Below, piece by piece: positions 5,895-14,349 of a stretch of DNA of 17,891 nt (positions are counted from its first letter, which is position 1; each line of letters starts with the position of its first letter). Under the pieces are notes generated by a model, which ran no database searches, was not told where the DNA came from, and saw only the letters and a program-made list of their open reading frames with translations. The position numbers were made by a program, and so were the translations under genes. Source of the stretch: DATDVD01 sp035290065 (GTDB lineage: Bacteria > Pseudomonadota > Gammaproteobacteria > Coxiellales > Coxiellaceae); the NCBI GenBank assembly GCA_035290065.1, contig DATDVD010000117.1, positions 1-17,891 of the forward strand, given 5' to 3'.

Positions 5895-5936
5895 GCGATA
5901 AAGAAAGGTGTCCTGGGTAGCGGAAGCACAACAAAA

Positions 5937-6009
5937 TGGGTGCTGTAGGGATCGAACCTACGACCCTCGCCTTGTAAGGGCGATGCTCTACCAGCTGAGC
6001 TAAGCACCC
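5937..6009 (-). tRNA. tRNA-Val (anticodon TAC)
   Basis: The 73-nt gene begins GGGTGCTTAGCTCAGC and ends GCACCCA, with discriminator A. The acceptor stem GGGTGCT/AGCACCC, the anticodon arm CGCCC-TTACAAG-GGGCG, with anticodon TAC at 5976-5974, and the T-arm are complete. The 3' CCA is not encoded (the next bases are TTTTGT), unlike the neighbouring tRNA-Asp, so CCA must be added enzymatically. Its 5' end touches the U-run of the hupB terminator. Confidence 0.97.
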
Positions 6010-6049
6010 AAAAAAATCGCCCCGGTTGTCTCAGCAACAACCGAGGCGA
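6010..6049 (-). terminator. Strong intrinsic terminator of hupB
   Basis: On the minus strand TCGCC and CGGTTGT (both as read on the plus strand, 6017-6021 and 6023-6029) pair with GGCGA (6045-6049) and ACAACCG (6037-6043): twelve base pairs with one mismatch and a 7-nt loop, followed by seven T (6016-6010). A-runs on both sides make it potentially bidirectional. The T-run ends at the first base of tRNA-Val. Confidence 0.88.
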
Positions 6050-6050
6050 A

Positions 6051-6079
6051 AAAATAGCTTAAATAAGTTCTTTAATCAA
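6051..6079 (-). promoter_or_regulatory. Weak candidate promoter for the tRNA-Val/tRNA-Asp unit
   Basis: TTGATT (6079-6074), a 17-nt spacer and TATTTT (6056-6051) lie between the hupB stop and its terminator. Initiation near 6044 would remove half of the terminator stem from the new transcript, so the tRNA RNA could escape termination. The match is weak; read-through from hupB is the alternative. Confidence 0.25.
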
Positions 6080-6086
6080 GCAAAAG

Positions 6087-6380
6087 TTATGCGGCTACGC
6101 CTTCTGCTTCATTGACAGAATCTTTTAATTTTTTACCCGCTTTAAATTTCACATTATAGCTAGCAGGGATTTTCATCGTTACGCCTGTTTGCGGATTACG
6201 ACCTTGGCGAGCAGCACGATGGCTGCGAACCAATGTTCCAAAACCTACTAACACAAGAGAGTCGCCTTTGCACAACGCTTCCGTAGAAATCTCTAACATT
6301 GAGTCTAATGCGCGTAATGCATCCGCTTTCGATAAGCCAGCCCGGTTGGCCATTTCATCACACAGTTCTGCTTTATTCAT
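6087..6380 (-). CDS. hupB: Nucleoid-associated DNA-binding protein HU (beta type)
   Basis: HU forms dimers that bend and compact DNA without strict sequence preference. The 97 residues contain the helical dimerisation body (MNKAELCDEMANRAGLSKAD), the beta strand signature GFGTLVRSHRAARQGRNPQTG at about 46-66, whose RNP sits at the tip of the DNA-binding arm, and the C-terminal KIPASYNVKFKAGKKLKD. It is about seven residues longer than E. coli HU because of a small acidic/Ala tail (EAEGVAA). An IHF subunit is less likely because the arm has the HU sequence RNPQTG. The gene has its own promoter and terminator. Two GGA motifs lie upstream of the ATG, neither ideally spaced. It sits next to tRNAs and ppiD as part of the hupB-ppiD neighbourhood, but no lon gene precedes it here. 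Confidence 0.95.
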   Translation of the reverse strand: MNKAELCDEMANRAGLSKADALRALDSMLEISTEALCKGDSLVLVGFGTLVRSHRAARQGRNPQTGVTMKIPASYNVKFKAGKKLKDSVNEAEGVAA

Positions 6381-6473
6381 GTCCCGTCAGTCCTTTTTTC
6401 ATTATTAATTCCCTGGAGCAGCTATCAATGCCGACTCCCGCCTAATAGCAAAGCCAAGCCTTACTACTGCGCT

Positions 6474-6503
6474 ATTAAAACAAGGGGCTTAGCGTACTGT
6501 CAA
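6474..6503 (-). promoter_or_regulatory. Sigma70-type promoter of hupB
   Basis: A perfect TTGACA (-35, 6503-6498), an 18-nt spacer and TTTAAT (-10, 6479-6474) lie just after the tldD stop codon. Transcription should start near 6467, leaving an untranslated leader of about 87 nt before the ATG at 6380, which is long enough to hold regulatory structure. Confidence 0.65.
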
Positions 6504-6524
6504 GGCTCTTCTCAGAAAGAGTCC

Positions 6525-7979
6525 TTATCGTCCTCCGACCGTAATCTCCGAAATAAGGAGACTCGGCTGCCCCACGCACACAGGAATGGATTGACCCGAT
6601 TTGCCACAGGTTCCAATGCCAGGATCCAACGCCCAATCGGCCCCTACGTGGGTAACTTTCTTTAATACCTCCGGTCCTGAGCCAATTAAACTGGCGCCTT
6701 TAACGGGGTGTGAAATTTTGCCGTTTTCAACCCAATAGGCCTCACTCGTAGAAAAAACAAAATCGCCCGAGGTAATATCAACTTGGCCTCCGGAAAAATC
6801 GACGGCATACAAGCCGCGTGGCACTTCCGCTAACATTTCTTCTAATGATGATTGGCCAGGCTCCAAGTAGGTATTGGTCATGCGAGGCATGGGTAAACAC
6901 GAATAGGATTCACGCCGTCCATTGCCGGTGGGACGCGTGCCCATTAAACGGGCATTCAAGCGGTCTTGCATATAGCCCGTTAAAATACCGTTTTCAATTA
7001 ATACCGTTTTCTCGCCTAAAATTCCCTCATCATCCACGCCTAACGATCCTCGCTGTCCCGGCAACGTAGCATCATCCACGACCGTGCATAAGGGAGAAGC
7101 CACTGTTTTTCCCATTTTATCGGCATACGCCGAGGTTTTTTTTCGATTAAAATCCCCTTCCAGCCCATGTCCCACTGCCTCATGCAGCAAAATACCCGGC
7201 CAACCAGGGCCCAAAATAACAGGGAAACACCCTGCCGGTGCAGGCTTGGCTTCCAAATTAACCAACGCTTGTTGAACCGCTTTTTCAATCCATTGGTCAC
7301 ACAACGATGGCGTAAAAAATTCATAACTGCCCCGTGCACCACTGCCGCCGCGCCCTTTTTCCATCCGGCCTTGGTGTTCTACCAATACGGTAATACTTAC
7401 CTGCACCATGGGACGAACATCAGCGGTTAATTCTCCTTCTGAATTGTAAATCATCACTACTTCATAGCTTGCCGATAAATGAGCCATGACTTGTTTAACA
7501 CGCGGGTCTTTCGCACGCGCTTTAGTATCAATACTATTTAAAAAGGCAATCTTATCCGCATCTTTCCAGGTAGTGAGAGGATTAAGGGTGGGATATAGCG
7601 CATGCTGGCGTTTAGCCATGTCAACGGCTACAGAACGGGGTTCCCCTAATGCCGCAATAGAAGAAGCCATTTTAGCGGCGCGCTGTAGAGCATCCGGTGT
7701 TACCGCCTCGGCAAAAGCAAATCCTGTTTTGGCGCCACTGATGGCACGAATTCCAAATCCTCGTTCAATGGAGTAGGCACCCGTTTTAACGAGACCTTCT
7801 TCCAACATCCATGCTTCTGATTCATGGTGTTGTAAAAAAAGATCGGCATAATCAATGCGAGGACCAAGCGCTACGCCCAAGGCTTGTTGCAGGACAAGGG
7901 GGGAGAGAGCATCGGGCTCTAATAACGCATCGCTTGCAATGCGAAGAGAAGATTCAGGTGTTAGTGTTTGGTTTTTCAT
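6525..7979 (-). CDS. tldD: Metalloprotease TldD (TldD/TldE, PmbA family)
   Basis: TldD is the catalytic partner of the TldD/TldE (PmbA) cytosolic protease that trims unfolded peptides, including antibiotic precursors such as microcins. The 484 residues agree with the E. coli protein (481). Near residues 266-276 is the zinc motif HEAVGHGLEGD (H266, E267, H271), and the family-conserved cysteine is at about 458 in GTCGKSGQ. Other strongly conserved blocks are GILTGYMQDRLNARL, GRRESY and PMPRMTNTY. The start overlaps the 3' end of yhdP by 26 nt, implying coupled expression. The yhdP-tldD order is the same as in E. coli. No tldE/pmbA is present in the window. Transcription probably ends before the hupB promoter, but no intrinsic terminator is evident. 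Confidence 0.96.
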   Translation of the reverse strand: MKNQTLTPESSLRIASDALLEPDALSPLVLQQALGVALGPRIDYADLFLQHHESEAWMLEEGLVKTGAYSIERGFGIRAISGAKTGFAFAEAVTPDALQRAAKMASSIAALGEPRSVAVDMAKRQHALYPTLNPLTTWKDADKIAFLNSIDTKARAKDPRVKQVMAHLSASYEVVMIYNSEGELTADVRPMVQVSITVLVEHQGRMEKGRGGSGARGSYEFFTPSLCDQWIEKAVQQALVNLEAKPAPAGCFPVILGPGWPGILLHEAVGHGLEGDFNRKKTSAYADKMGKTVASPLCTVVDDATLPGQRGSLGVDDEGILGEKTVLIENGILTGYMQDRLNARLMGTRPTGNGRRESYSCLPMPRMTNTYLEPGQSSLEEMLAEVPRGLYAVDFSGGQVDITSGDFVFSTSEAYWVENGKISHPVKGASLIGSGPEVLKKVTHVGADWALDPGIGTCGKSGQSIPVCVGQPSLLISEITVGGR

Positions 7980-10900
7980 GATTGTCTGTCGGATCCAAAG
8001 GAGGGGTATCCGGATGGGGTAAGTTTACCACACCCGATGATTTCCATGTACCTCTAACATGATAGACGTGCTGAACTGCTTTACTCACACCCGGGCTCAC
8101 TAATTTATTCACCACCCACGTAGCAGCACCTACCAACGGTCCTCCGGCAATAGTCGCTAATATAGGTAAATTAGACGTCACATACGGAGAAACTTTAACC
8201 TGCATATCATAATTTTTTTTCACATAATTAATGTGCCCATTAGCATCAATGCGGGCCACAGGCCCATTTAAATAAATATTTTGAGACGTGGCACTGCCAT
8301 TGTTAAAAGTAAAATCTCCACTTAATTCGGTAAAACTAAAACCTGATTGCGATAAATCAGAAAAATTTAAAGAAAAATGATGAACCAAATTTTGCAAACT
8401 AAATAAGTTTAGCAGTTGACCTACCCCAATTTCTTCTTTTGCACTTTGACTGAGATGTATAATCGTTCCGTTTTTTAAATTTATTTTTAAATACCCTTGA
8501 AGTTGTTGAACAAGAGGTTTTAAAGGAGAACCTGGCCAATTAAATGAAAAAGCGGTGTTGCCTTCGCCTTTCACCAAAGTTCCTGTTAAATTCCACTGAT
8601 TGAGTAATTGACCCATATTGCTCGTGTCTAGCTGCCCTATGATACTGGTTTCTTCTTGTGTGGCAGATTTTGTCCATCGACCAGTGGTTTTTAATGTATA
8701 AATGGAAGAAGATAGATCTAATGCTTCAATATTAATTCCATCTCCCAAAGGTTCTGTTTTTAGATTAAGAGCGCCTATGTATTTTTTCTGGTAATAGAAA
8801 TCTTGAATAGCAATATCTAACGGGGGCAATTCAGCAGCATTAAAGTTGGTCTTCGTGCCATCCTGGAGCAACAGACTATCATCAATATATAATCGTTTTA
8901 AATTGGCAGTAAAAAGATTATGTTGCCAATCACTACGAGAAAATTTCAATTCTCCCTCAATCAGCGGTGTATTTAATTCCACCACCCACCAGTCTAATTG
9001 GGGCATAAAACTGAGAATAACGGACCGAAACTCGCGGTTAAACGCTTTTAAAACATCGGTCTTTAAATCAACTTGTGTTAACAGCGTAGAGGAGGAAGCA
9101 TTGGCTTGAAGTTTTTTAACCAAGGGTTGCCAATCTTGCCAATTAAATAAAGGCACGGTGAGTTTAAAGAACAAGCCCGATTCATCCGGATAATGAGCCT
9201 TCTCTCCGCCTAATGCAATTTCACCTTGAATAAATTTCATCACCCCCTTCACTTGATCAAATCCAAGGGAAGCGCTGAGTTGATCCCCATACTGAGCCTC
9301 CAGTTTCAGAGGCCCTTGGGATGGCATTTGCACCATCGCATGGAGAGGAACTTTTTGATCCGAAGTTTTTTTATAGAGATTTTCAATTTGGATTTGAATG
9401 CCTGATAAATCACTGTCTAACGTAAACGTACAAGGTAAATTAACATTATCATCGGGCAACGTTAACGTAGCAGAATACGCCGTTTTCCCACTCAAATAAG
9501 ACCATTCAAAAAATTCTTTATACTGATTAGCTAACCTCTCTGTGTTGAAATAACCTGACAAAGAAAATTGCAAAGCAGAAGTAAGTTCCCCAGGTGTTAG
9601 AGTCTTGATATCAATCACAGCAGGTTCATTAGCCAATTCCGCCGTCACGTGGTTAGCGGTTAATGAATTGGCTGTAAAATTAAATTGGCCCTCAATAGCC
9701 TTTAACCCTATATTCCATGCCGGCACCTGTAATTGAGCCGCTTTGGTAGTAATGCGGCCCCATAAAGAGAGCGGCAAATTCTGCGTTAAAGGAATATCCA
9801 TTTTTAGATCCAGCTGCATTGGCCCTGTCATGGTTACCATTTGCAAGTGTTTTCCTATTTTTAAAGGAGTGGCTTTTAAAAAATTTACTCCGTTGTCTAA
9901 ATTGCCATCGTTCACTTCACCTACTAACGTTAAATCAATATCTTTAAAACTATTAATATCGGCCGTTACTTGGGTTAAGTGATTACCGGTAATATATCCA
10001 TTGGCTTCATAAATATGCATGGCATCATTTTCAAAATCCATATGGCCACCAATATGGCTTAGCGCGGGCCACTGATCTTGATAGCGAAGATCAACGTCGT
10101 GTAGTTGAGTATCTACTTCGAAATGACCTTGATGATGAGAAAAAGGGAAACTGTCTAAAGGACCACGTAATACCAGAGTACCTTCTTTAATACTCCCTCG
10201 AGAAAACGCAGTGGATAACCACCGATAACCTCCCGGAGACATCGCCCGATCAGGCAAGTATCGAACTATCTTTTCTACCCGTTCTAGATTTAAACCGGCT
10301 AATACATCGACGGTTGCTGGATGCTGACTAGAATCTTCTAATCTAAAAGCCCCCCAATAATGCATATTACCATCATTCAAATCAATAATAGGAACCTGAA
10401 CTTCCCACTGCTCATTCAATTTTTTCCACTGGGCCACTGCTTTCACCTCACTCCACATCGGTGAGTGAGAAAATAAAGTGGGGAAATCAAATGTCGTATT
10501 ATGGCCCGTCAATGCCACGGCTCCCTGAGCAGGTGATATAAAGACAGTACCACTGACATGTGAAAAGCCAGGAAAATTTTGCCACGGCTTCATACTAAGA
10601 TCTTTAAATTGAGTGACTACGCTAAACGAGTTTGCATTCGTGTGCTCCACAGTAACATCATATAATTCGCCGCTTGGCTTAAGTGTTTCATAGATATCTT
10701 CTGCTTCTTTTGGCCATTCTCCCACCGTCGTTGCTAATGCTTGAATATCGTCTAATCGTAAATAACCCGCGTATAAAAGCTGACGAGAAGATTGTGCATT
10801 AGTAGGATAATAAGAACGAAAAGCAAGCTTTTTTTGTGGCCAAATACGATGGTTAATAATTAACGATAAATTATCTCCTGTCACACTCCAACTGTCTGTT

Positions 10901-11892
10901 AATCGCTGCCACGCAAAATTACCTCCCAGCTCATCAATTAATAGGGATTGAGACGTATTAGGTATTTTAACTTTAAATTGCTGCATTTTTAAATGAGCTT
11001 GAAGTACTTTCCATTGTCGTTGCTGCCACTGCCCCCATATTTCAATCGATGCTTTACCCATTTGCATCATATAAGGTTTTAAACGATCCGCCAAAGCAGG
11101 ATACTTAAGAAATTTTTGAATAATGCCTTGGTTTCCACTCAAGTAAACATCTGCTTTAAAATCCTTTTGTCCAAAATGAGTATTTTTAAAGCGAGCAAAA
11201 AATTTAAACACAGAAGGTGTGCGAGATTGTAAAACAGCAAAGGCGGCTAAATAATGTTTGCCAGAATCCATTCCTATTTTAAAATCCAAATCTGCAATAT
11301 TAACGTTAAATCCTTCGGCAGAATGATAATAAATACTCACATTCTGAATAATAATTTCTCCTTGTTTCAATAACCATACCCACGCATTTCCCACCTCCTG
11401 GCTATTATCAGAAGCCGCCATAGAATTGGGTACTTTTGCACTTTGAGGAAGACCTTTTAAATGGAACTTTCCCGTGTCATCATAATAAATATCCAGATGC
11501 GTGCCGGAAAGAATTAACCGTTGCACCCGCAATTGCCAATACCACAGTGTCTTTATTAAATTTAATTCAACCAACAAATTTTCAACGTGAAGCACAGGAT
11601 TTTTGTGATCCTTATCCATCAATTGTACATCTTCAAATTCCAGCGCTGGCTCAAAATTATGCCATTTTGCTCGAACTTTTCCGATACTCACGGGTAAATT
11701 AACAGCGCGACTGGCCCACTGTTCCAAATCGGCTTTATGCTTAACTAATTCCGGTGTTAATAGACGCGTGATATTAAGAACAATCGCAATAAAAATAATA
11801 AACACGGATACGCTGAAAAACGTCCATTTTAGGCCAGAATGAAACCATTGCTTTAGCCTGGAAGGAAAAATGGTCATGAAGTGTTTCCACAT
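7954..11892 (-). CDS. yhdP: AsmA-like inner-membrane protein YhdP (phospholipid transport)
   Basis: YhdP belongs to the AsmA-like group (with TamB and YdbH) that bridges the inner and outer membranes and carries phospholipids outward; it appears to have the DUF3971 and AsmA-like C-terminal domains. The 1312 residues compare with about 1266 in E. coli. A cytoplasmic N-terminus is followed by a single membrane segment at about 22-40 (FFSVSVFIIFIAIVLNI). The rest is a long beta-rich periplasmic region of repeating amphipathic strands. The C-terminal part has the family blocks LVKGEGNTAFSFNWPGSP and LSGDFTFNNGSATSQNIYLNGP, then a hydrophobic stretch near ILATIAGGPLVGAATWVVNKL and a Pro-rich tail. 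The start is uncertain: 11892 gives a 19-nt overlap with mreD, whereas the ATG at 11877 (MTIFPSRL) gives an ATGA overlap; both have weak ribosome sites. Confidence 0.93.
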   Translation of the reverse strand: MWKHFMTIFPSRLKQWFHSGLKWTFFSVSVFIIFIAIVLNITRLLTPELVKHKADLEQWASRAVNLPVSIGKVRAKWHNFEPALEFEDVQLMDKDHKNPVLHVENLLVELNLIKTLWYWQLRVQRLILSGTHLDIYYDDTGKFHLKGLPQSAKVPNSMAASDNSQEVGNAWVWLLKQGEIIIQNVSIYYHSAEGFNVNIADLDFKIGMDSGKHYLAAFAVLQSRTPSVFKFFARFKNTHFGQKDFKADVYLSGNQGIIQKFLKYPALADRLKPYMMQMGKASIEIWGQWQQRQWKVLQAHLKMQQFKVKIPNTSQSLLIDELGGNFAWQRLTDSWSVTGDNLSLIINHRIWPQKKLAFRSYYPTNAQSSRQLLYAGYLRLDDIQALATTVGEWPKEAEDIYETLKPSGELYDVTVEHTNANSFSVVTQFKDLSMKPWQNFPGFSHVSGTVFISPAQGAVALTGHNTTFDFPTLFSHSPMWSEVKAVAQWKKLNEQWEVQVPIIDLNDGNMHYWGAFRLEDSSQHPATVDVLAGLNLERVEKIVRYLPDRAMSPGGYRWLSTAFSRGSIKEGTLVLRGPLDSFPFSHHQGHFEVDTQLHDVDLRYQDQWPALSHIGGHMDFENDAMHIYEANGYITGNHLTQVTADINSFKDIDLTLVGEVNDGNLDNGVNFLKATPLKIGKHLQMVTMTGPMQLDLKMDIPLTQNLPLSLWGRITTKAAQLQVPAWNIGLKAIEGQFNFTANSLTANHVTAELANEPAVIDIKTLTPGELTSALQFSLSGYFNTERLANQYKEFFEWSYLSGKTAYSATLTLPDDNVNLPCTFTLDSDLSGIQIQIENLYKKTSDQKVPLHAMVQMPSQGPLKLEAQYGDQLSASLGFDQVKGVMKFIQGEIALGGEKAHYPDESGLFFKLTVPLFNWQDWQPLVKKLQANASSSTLLTQVDLKTDVLKAFNREFRSVILSFMPQLDWWVVELNTPLIEGELKFSRSDWQHNLFTANLKRLYIDDSLLLQDGTKTNFNAAELPPLDIAIQDFYYQKKYIGALNLKTEPLGDGINIEALDLSSSIYTLKTTGRWTKSATQEETSIIGQLDTSNMGQLLNQWNLTGTLVKGEGNTAFSFNWPGSPLKPLVQQLQGYLKINLKNGTIIHLSQSAKEEIGVGQLLNLFSLQNLVHHFSLNFSDLSQSGFSFTELSGDFTFNNGSATSQNIYLNGPVARIDANGHINYVKKNYDMQVKVSPYVTSNLPILATIAGGPLVGAATWVVNKLVSPGVSKAVQHVYHVRGTWKSSGVVNLPHPDTPPLDPTDNHEKPNTNT

Positions 11893-12353
11893 TTAGCGAT
11901 CCACGGCCATATCAATGCCGTGGTCACCACCGCGGGCCATAGAATTTTTGGAGTACCTATTCCCGAATATTTAATAATCCAATAGAGAACTCCGGCATAC
12001 ACCAAACTCAATATTCCGATCCACACCGCTTGCTGCACGACCGTCACACTGCGAATACGTCCGCTATAATGCCCTAAAAAATATAAGGGAATAACTAATG
12101 CTATGACATGGGTTCCCAATAAATTGCCGTGTAATAAATCCAATACTAATCCCGTAATAGCCACCAGTAATAATTGTCCTTGCAACGATTGTTTTAAGAC
12201 ACGTACCATCAACAATCCGAGCACCCAAAAAGGCATCCACAGAGCAGCCTTAGGTGACAGCGGCAAAATCGTTAAACACAATGCCACAATCCACATCAAC
12301 CAAAAAGGCAACCCTTTATGACGACTCACCAGCGAGTGGTTAAAGTTATGCAT
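11874..12353 (-). CDS. mreD: Rod shape-determining protein MreD
   Basis: MreD is a polytopic inner-membrane protein of the elongasome and associates with MreC and the cell-wall synthases. The 159 residues, typical of the family, contain about five hydrophobic segments and the conserved GLVLDLLHGNLLGTHVI between the second and third. I chose the start at 12353 (MHNFNHSLVSRHKG), which has GGGGGA upstream and overlaps mreC by 8 nt. A longer frame to 12410 would overlap mreC by 65 nt and adds a non-conserved N-terminus. It is translationally coupled to mreC upstream and overlaps yhdP downstream. Confidence 0.93.
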   Translation of the reverse strand: MHNFNHSLVSRHKGLPFWLMWIVALCLTILPLSPKAALWMPFWVLGLLMVRVLKQSLQGQLLLVAITGLVLDLLHGNLLGTHVIALVIPLYFLGHYSGRIRSVTVVQQAVWIGILSLVYAGVLYWIIKYSGIGTPKILWPAVVTTALIWPWIAKCGNTS

Positions 12354-13203
12354 CGGGTTTTCCCCCAGCGGTCGATGGAACATGAGACTTAGGTGACAAT
12401 AAAATAACATGCTGCGTACTGTTAATATGGGCAGCCGGGCTTAAAATAACTTCTGCAAAACGACTGCTCTTCTCGCGACCGAAATACGTGACTTTACCTA
12501 CGGGATAACCTGCTGGATAAATACCGTCCAGCCCCGAGGTAACATAAAGATCTCCCACTTGAATATCGCTGGTTTCCGGAACGTATAATAATGTTAATTC
12601 CGGTGCCGGTCCTTTTCCTACTGCAATTGCTCGCAATCCGTTTCGATAATTTTGAACCGGCACAGCACTTTGAGGATCGGTTATTAATAACACTCGGCTC
12701 GTATAAGGCTCTACTTCAACTACCTGCCCCATCACCCCATAACCATCTAATACGGGTTGACCTTGAAAGACATGACGGTTAGTGCCGCGATTTAACAAAA
12801 TAGTTTGAGAATGAGGATTGGTCTCCACCGACAACAAGCTCGCAATCATCATTTTTTCTTTTACATAATGACCCGAATGCAATAATTGTTTTAACTGCGT
12901 ATTTTCTTGCTTCAGAATAAGCATGCGTTGCAACTGAGCACTTAATAATAATTGATGCGCCCGTAATTCTGCATTTTCAGACACTAATTGCTGCTGACTC
13001 ATCGCACTATTTTTTAACCAAGAAAAAATTTTAAACGGGGTGCTTACGGTATATTGAATAGGTAATACAATAACGGATAAAAAAGCCCGAAGTTGATGAA
13101 ATCGATTCCATTGATGATCCATCACCATTAAAGCGAAGGAAAACAACATCAGTACAATCACACGCAATCCAAACCAAGGACTGCGTTTAAAAATGGTTTG
13201 CAT
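12346..13203 (-). CDS. mreC: Rod shape-determining protein MreC
   Basis: MreC is a bitopic periplasmic scaffold that connects MreB filaments and MreD to the peptidoglycan synthases PBP2 and RodA. The 285 residues contain a cytoplasmic N-terminus, a membrane segment at about 12-30, a coiled coil at about 65-110 (rich in Gln, Leu and Glu), and the beta-barrel domains with family blocks SQTILLNRG, PVLDGYGVMGQVVEV, LLITDPQSAVPV and VTSGLDGIYPAGYPVGKV. The start at 13203 has TGGAG five nt upstream. It follows mreB by 27 nt and overlaps mreD by 8 nt. The C-terminal tail after about residue 265 is short and polar, without the long Pro-rich extension found in some relatives. Confidence 0.96.
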   Translation of the reverse strand: MQTIFKRSPWFGLRVIVLMLFSFALMVMDHQWNRFHQLRAFLSVIVLPIQYTVSTPFKIFSWLKNSAMSQQQLVSENAELRAHQLLLSAQLQRMLILKQENTQLKQLLHSGHYVKEKMMIASLLSVETNPHSQTILLNRGTNRHVFQGQPVLDGYGVMGQVVEVEPYTSRVLLITDPQSAVPVQNYRNGLRAIAVGKGPAPELTLLYVPETSDIQVGDLYVTSGLDGIYPAGYPVGKVTYFGREKSSRFAEVILSPAAHINSTQHVILLSPKSHVPSTAGGKPDA

Positions 13204-13230
13204 TCACGCTCCAACGTTATGGAGTTGAGC

Positions 13231-14271
13231 CTATTCCTTGGACAAAAACTGCAGTCCCATTTCAGACATTAGTTCCAATGCCCGACCGCCTCCACGCGCT
13301 ACACAGGTTAATGGATCTTCAGCTACCACGACAGGCAAACCAGTTTCCTCCATTAATAAGCGGTCTAAATCACGCAAAAGAGCCCCCCCACCGGTCAACA
13401 CCATGCCACGTTCCGCAATATCCGAGGCTAATTCAGGCGGAGTTTGTTCTAAAGCTGCACGAACAGCGCCCACAATACCCGCTAATGGTTCTTGCAGGGC
13501 TTCCAACACTTCATTGCTGTTGAGTATAAAACTCCTGGGTACCCCTTCCGCTAAATTTCGGCCACGCACTTCCATTTCTCGTACGTCTTTAGTGGGGAAG
13601 GCTGTTCCAATATCTTGTTTAATGCGTTCAGCGGTGGTTTCGCCAATTAAGCTGCCATAATTTCGACGAACATAGCTGATAATCGCCTCATCAAAGCGAT
13701 CGCCTCCAATTCGAACGGATTCGGCATACACCACACCATTGAGTGAAATAATCGCCACTTCTGAGGTACCACCGCCAATATCCACCACCATAGAGCCGGT
13801 AGCTTCTTCCACCGGTAAACCGGCACCAATGGCAGCTGCCATTGGTTCTTCAATTAAATACACTTCTCGCGCACCCGCTCCCAAGGCTGATTCACGAATC
13901 GCCCGACGTTCTACTTGGGTAGAACCACAAGGTACGCACACCAATACATGCGGGCTAGGTCTTAAAAATTTGTTTTCATGAACCTCATGAATAAAATGTT
14001 GAAGCATTTTTTCAGTAATATGGAAATCGGCAATCACCCCATCTTTCAAAGGACGAACGGCATAAATATTTTCCGGCGTACGGCCTAACATGCGCTTAGC
14101 ATCCACACCCACGGCCACCACTTGGGATGCCCCCGAAGAGTCTTTACGCAAAGCCACCACAGAGGGTTCATTCAACACAATCCCCTCGCCAATGACATAT
14201 ATCAACGTATTGGCTGTCCCTAAATCAATGGCGATTTTTTTAGAAAACATGCTACGAAAATACTTGAACAT
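13231..14271 (-). CDS. mreB: Actin-like rod shape-determining protein MreB
   Basis: MreB polymerises under the inner membrane and directs lateral cell-wall synthesis. The 346 residues match E. coli MreB (347). Actin-fold nucleotide motifs are present: phosphate 1 DLGTANT (16-22), phosphate 2 DIGGGTS (164-170), connecting block EEPMAAAIGAGLPV (141-154), and the adenosine motif LTGGGALLRDLD near the C-terminus. The short amphipathic N-terminus MFKYFRSMF is the usual membrane-binding helix and supports the start at 14271. It heads mreB-mreC-mreD-yhdP-tldD, an order resembling E. coli but without maf (yhdE) and rng between mreD and yhdP. The upstream gap holds an AT-rich palindrome and no clear promoter. 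Confidence 0.98.
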   Translation of the reverse strand: MFKYFRSMFSKKIAIDLGTANTLIYVIGEGIVLNEPSVVALRKDSSGASQVVAVGVDAKRMLGRTPENIYAVRPLKDGVIADFHITEKMLQHFIHEVHENKFLRPSPHVLVCVPCGSTQVERRAIRESALGAGAREVYLIEEPMAAAIGAGLPVEEATGSMVVDIGGGTSEVAIISLNGVVYAESVRIGGDRFDEAIISYVRRNYGSLIGETTAERIKQDIGTAFPTKDVREMEVRGRNLAEGVPRSFILNSNEVLEALQEPLAGIVGAVRAALEQTPPELASDIAERGMVLTGGGALLRDLDRLLMEETGLPVVVAEDPLTCVARGGGRALELMSEMGLQFLSKE

Positions 14272-14311
14272 AGAGGCGTCCCGCTTTTATTGAATAAACC
14301 ATTAACCCTGG

Positions 14312-14332
14312 ATAATTGTAGAATACAATTAT
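14312..14332. promoter_or_regulatory. Perfect 9-3-9 palindrome upstream of mreB (operator candidate)
   Basis: ATAATTGTA (14312-14320) and TACAATTAT (14324-14332) are exact inverted repeats around GAA, in the 78-nt gap between lpxK and mreB. The AT-rich arms and lack of a following U-run favour a protein-binding site over a terminator. No strong promoter hexamers could be assigned around it. Confidence 0.45.
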
Positions 14333-14349
14333 TTAAAATGTAGGCTACT

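Noticed and set aside
6500..6523. Imperfect inverted repeat around the tldD stop codon as a terminator
   Set aside because: The stem has a bulge and is followed by the hupB -35 box instead of a U-run, so termination there is not supported.
7040..7342. 100-codon minus-strand frame inside tldD
   Set aside because: It is an out-of-frame shadow of a strongly conserved tldD segment that contains the zinc motif.
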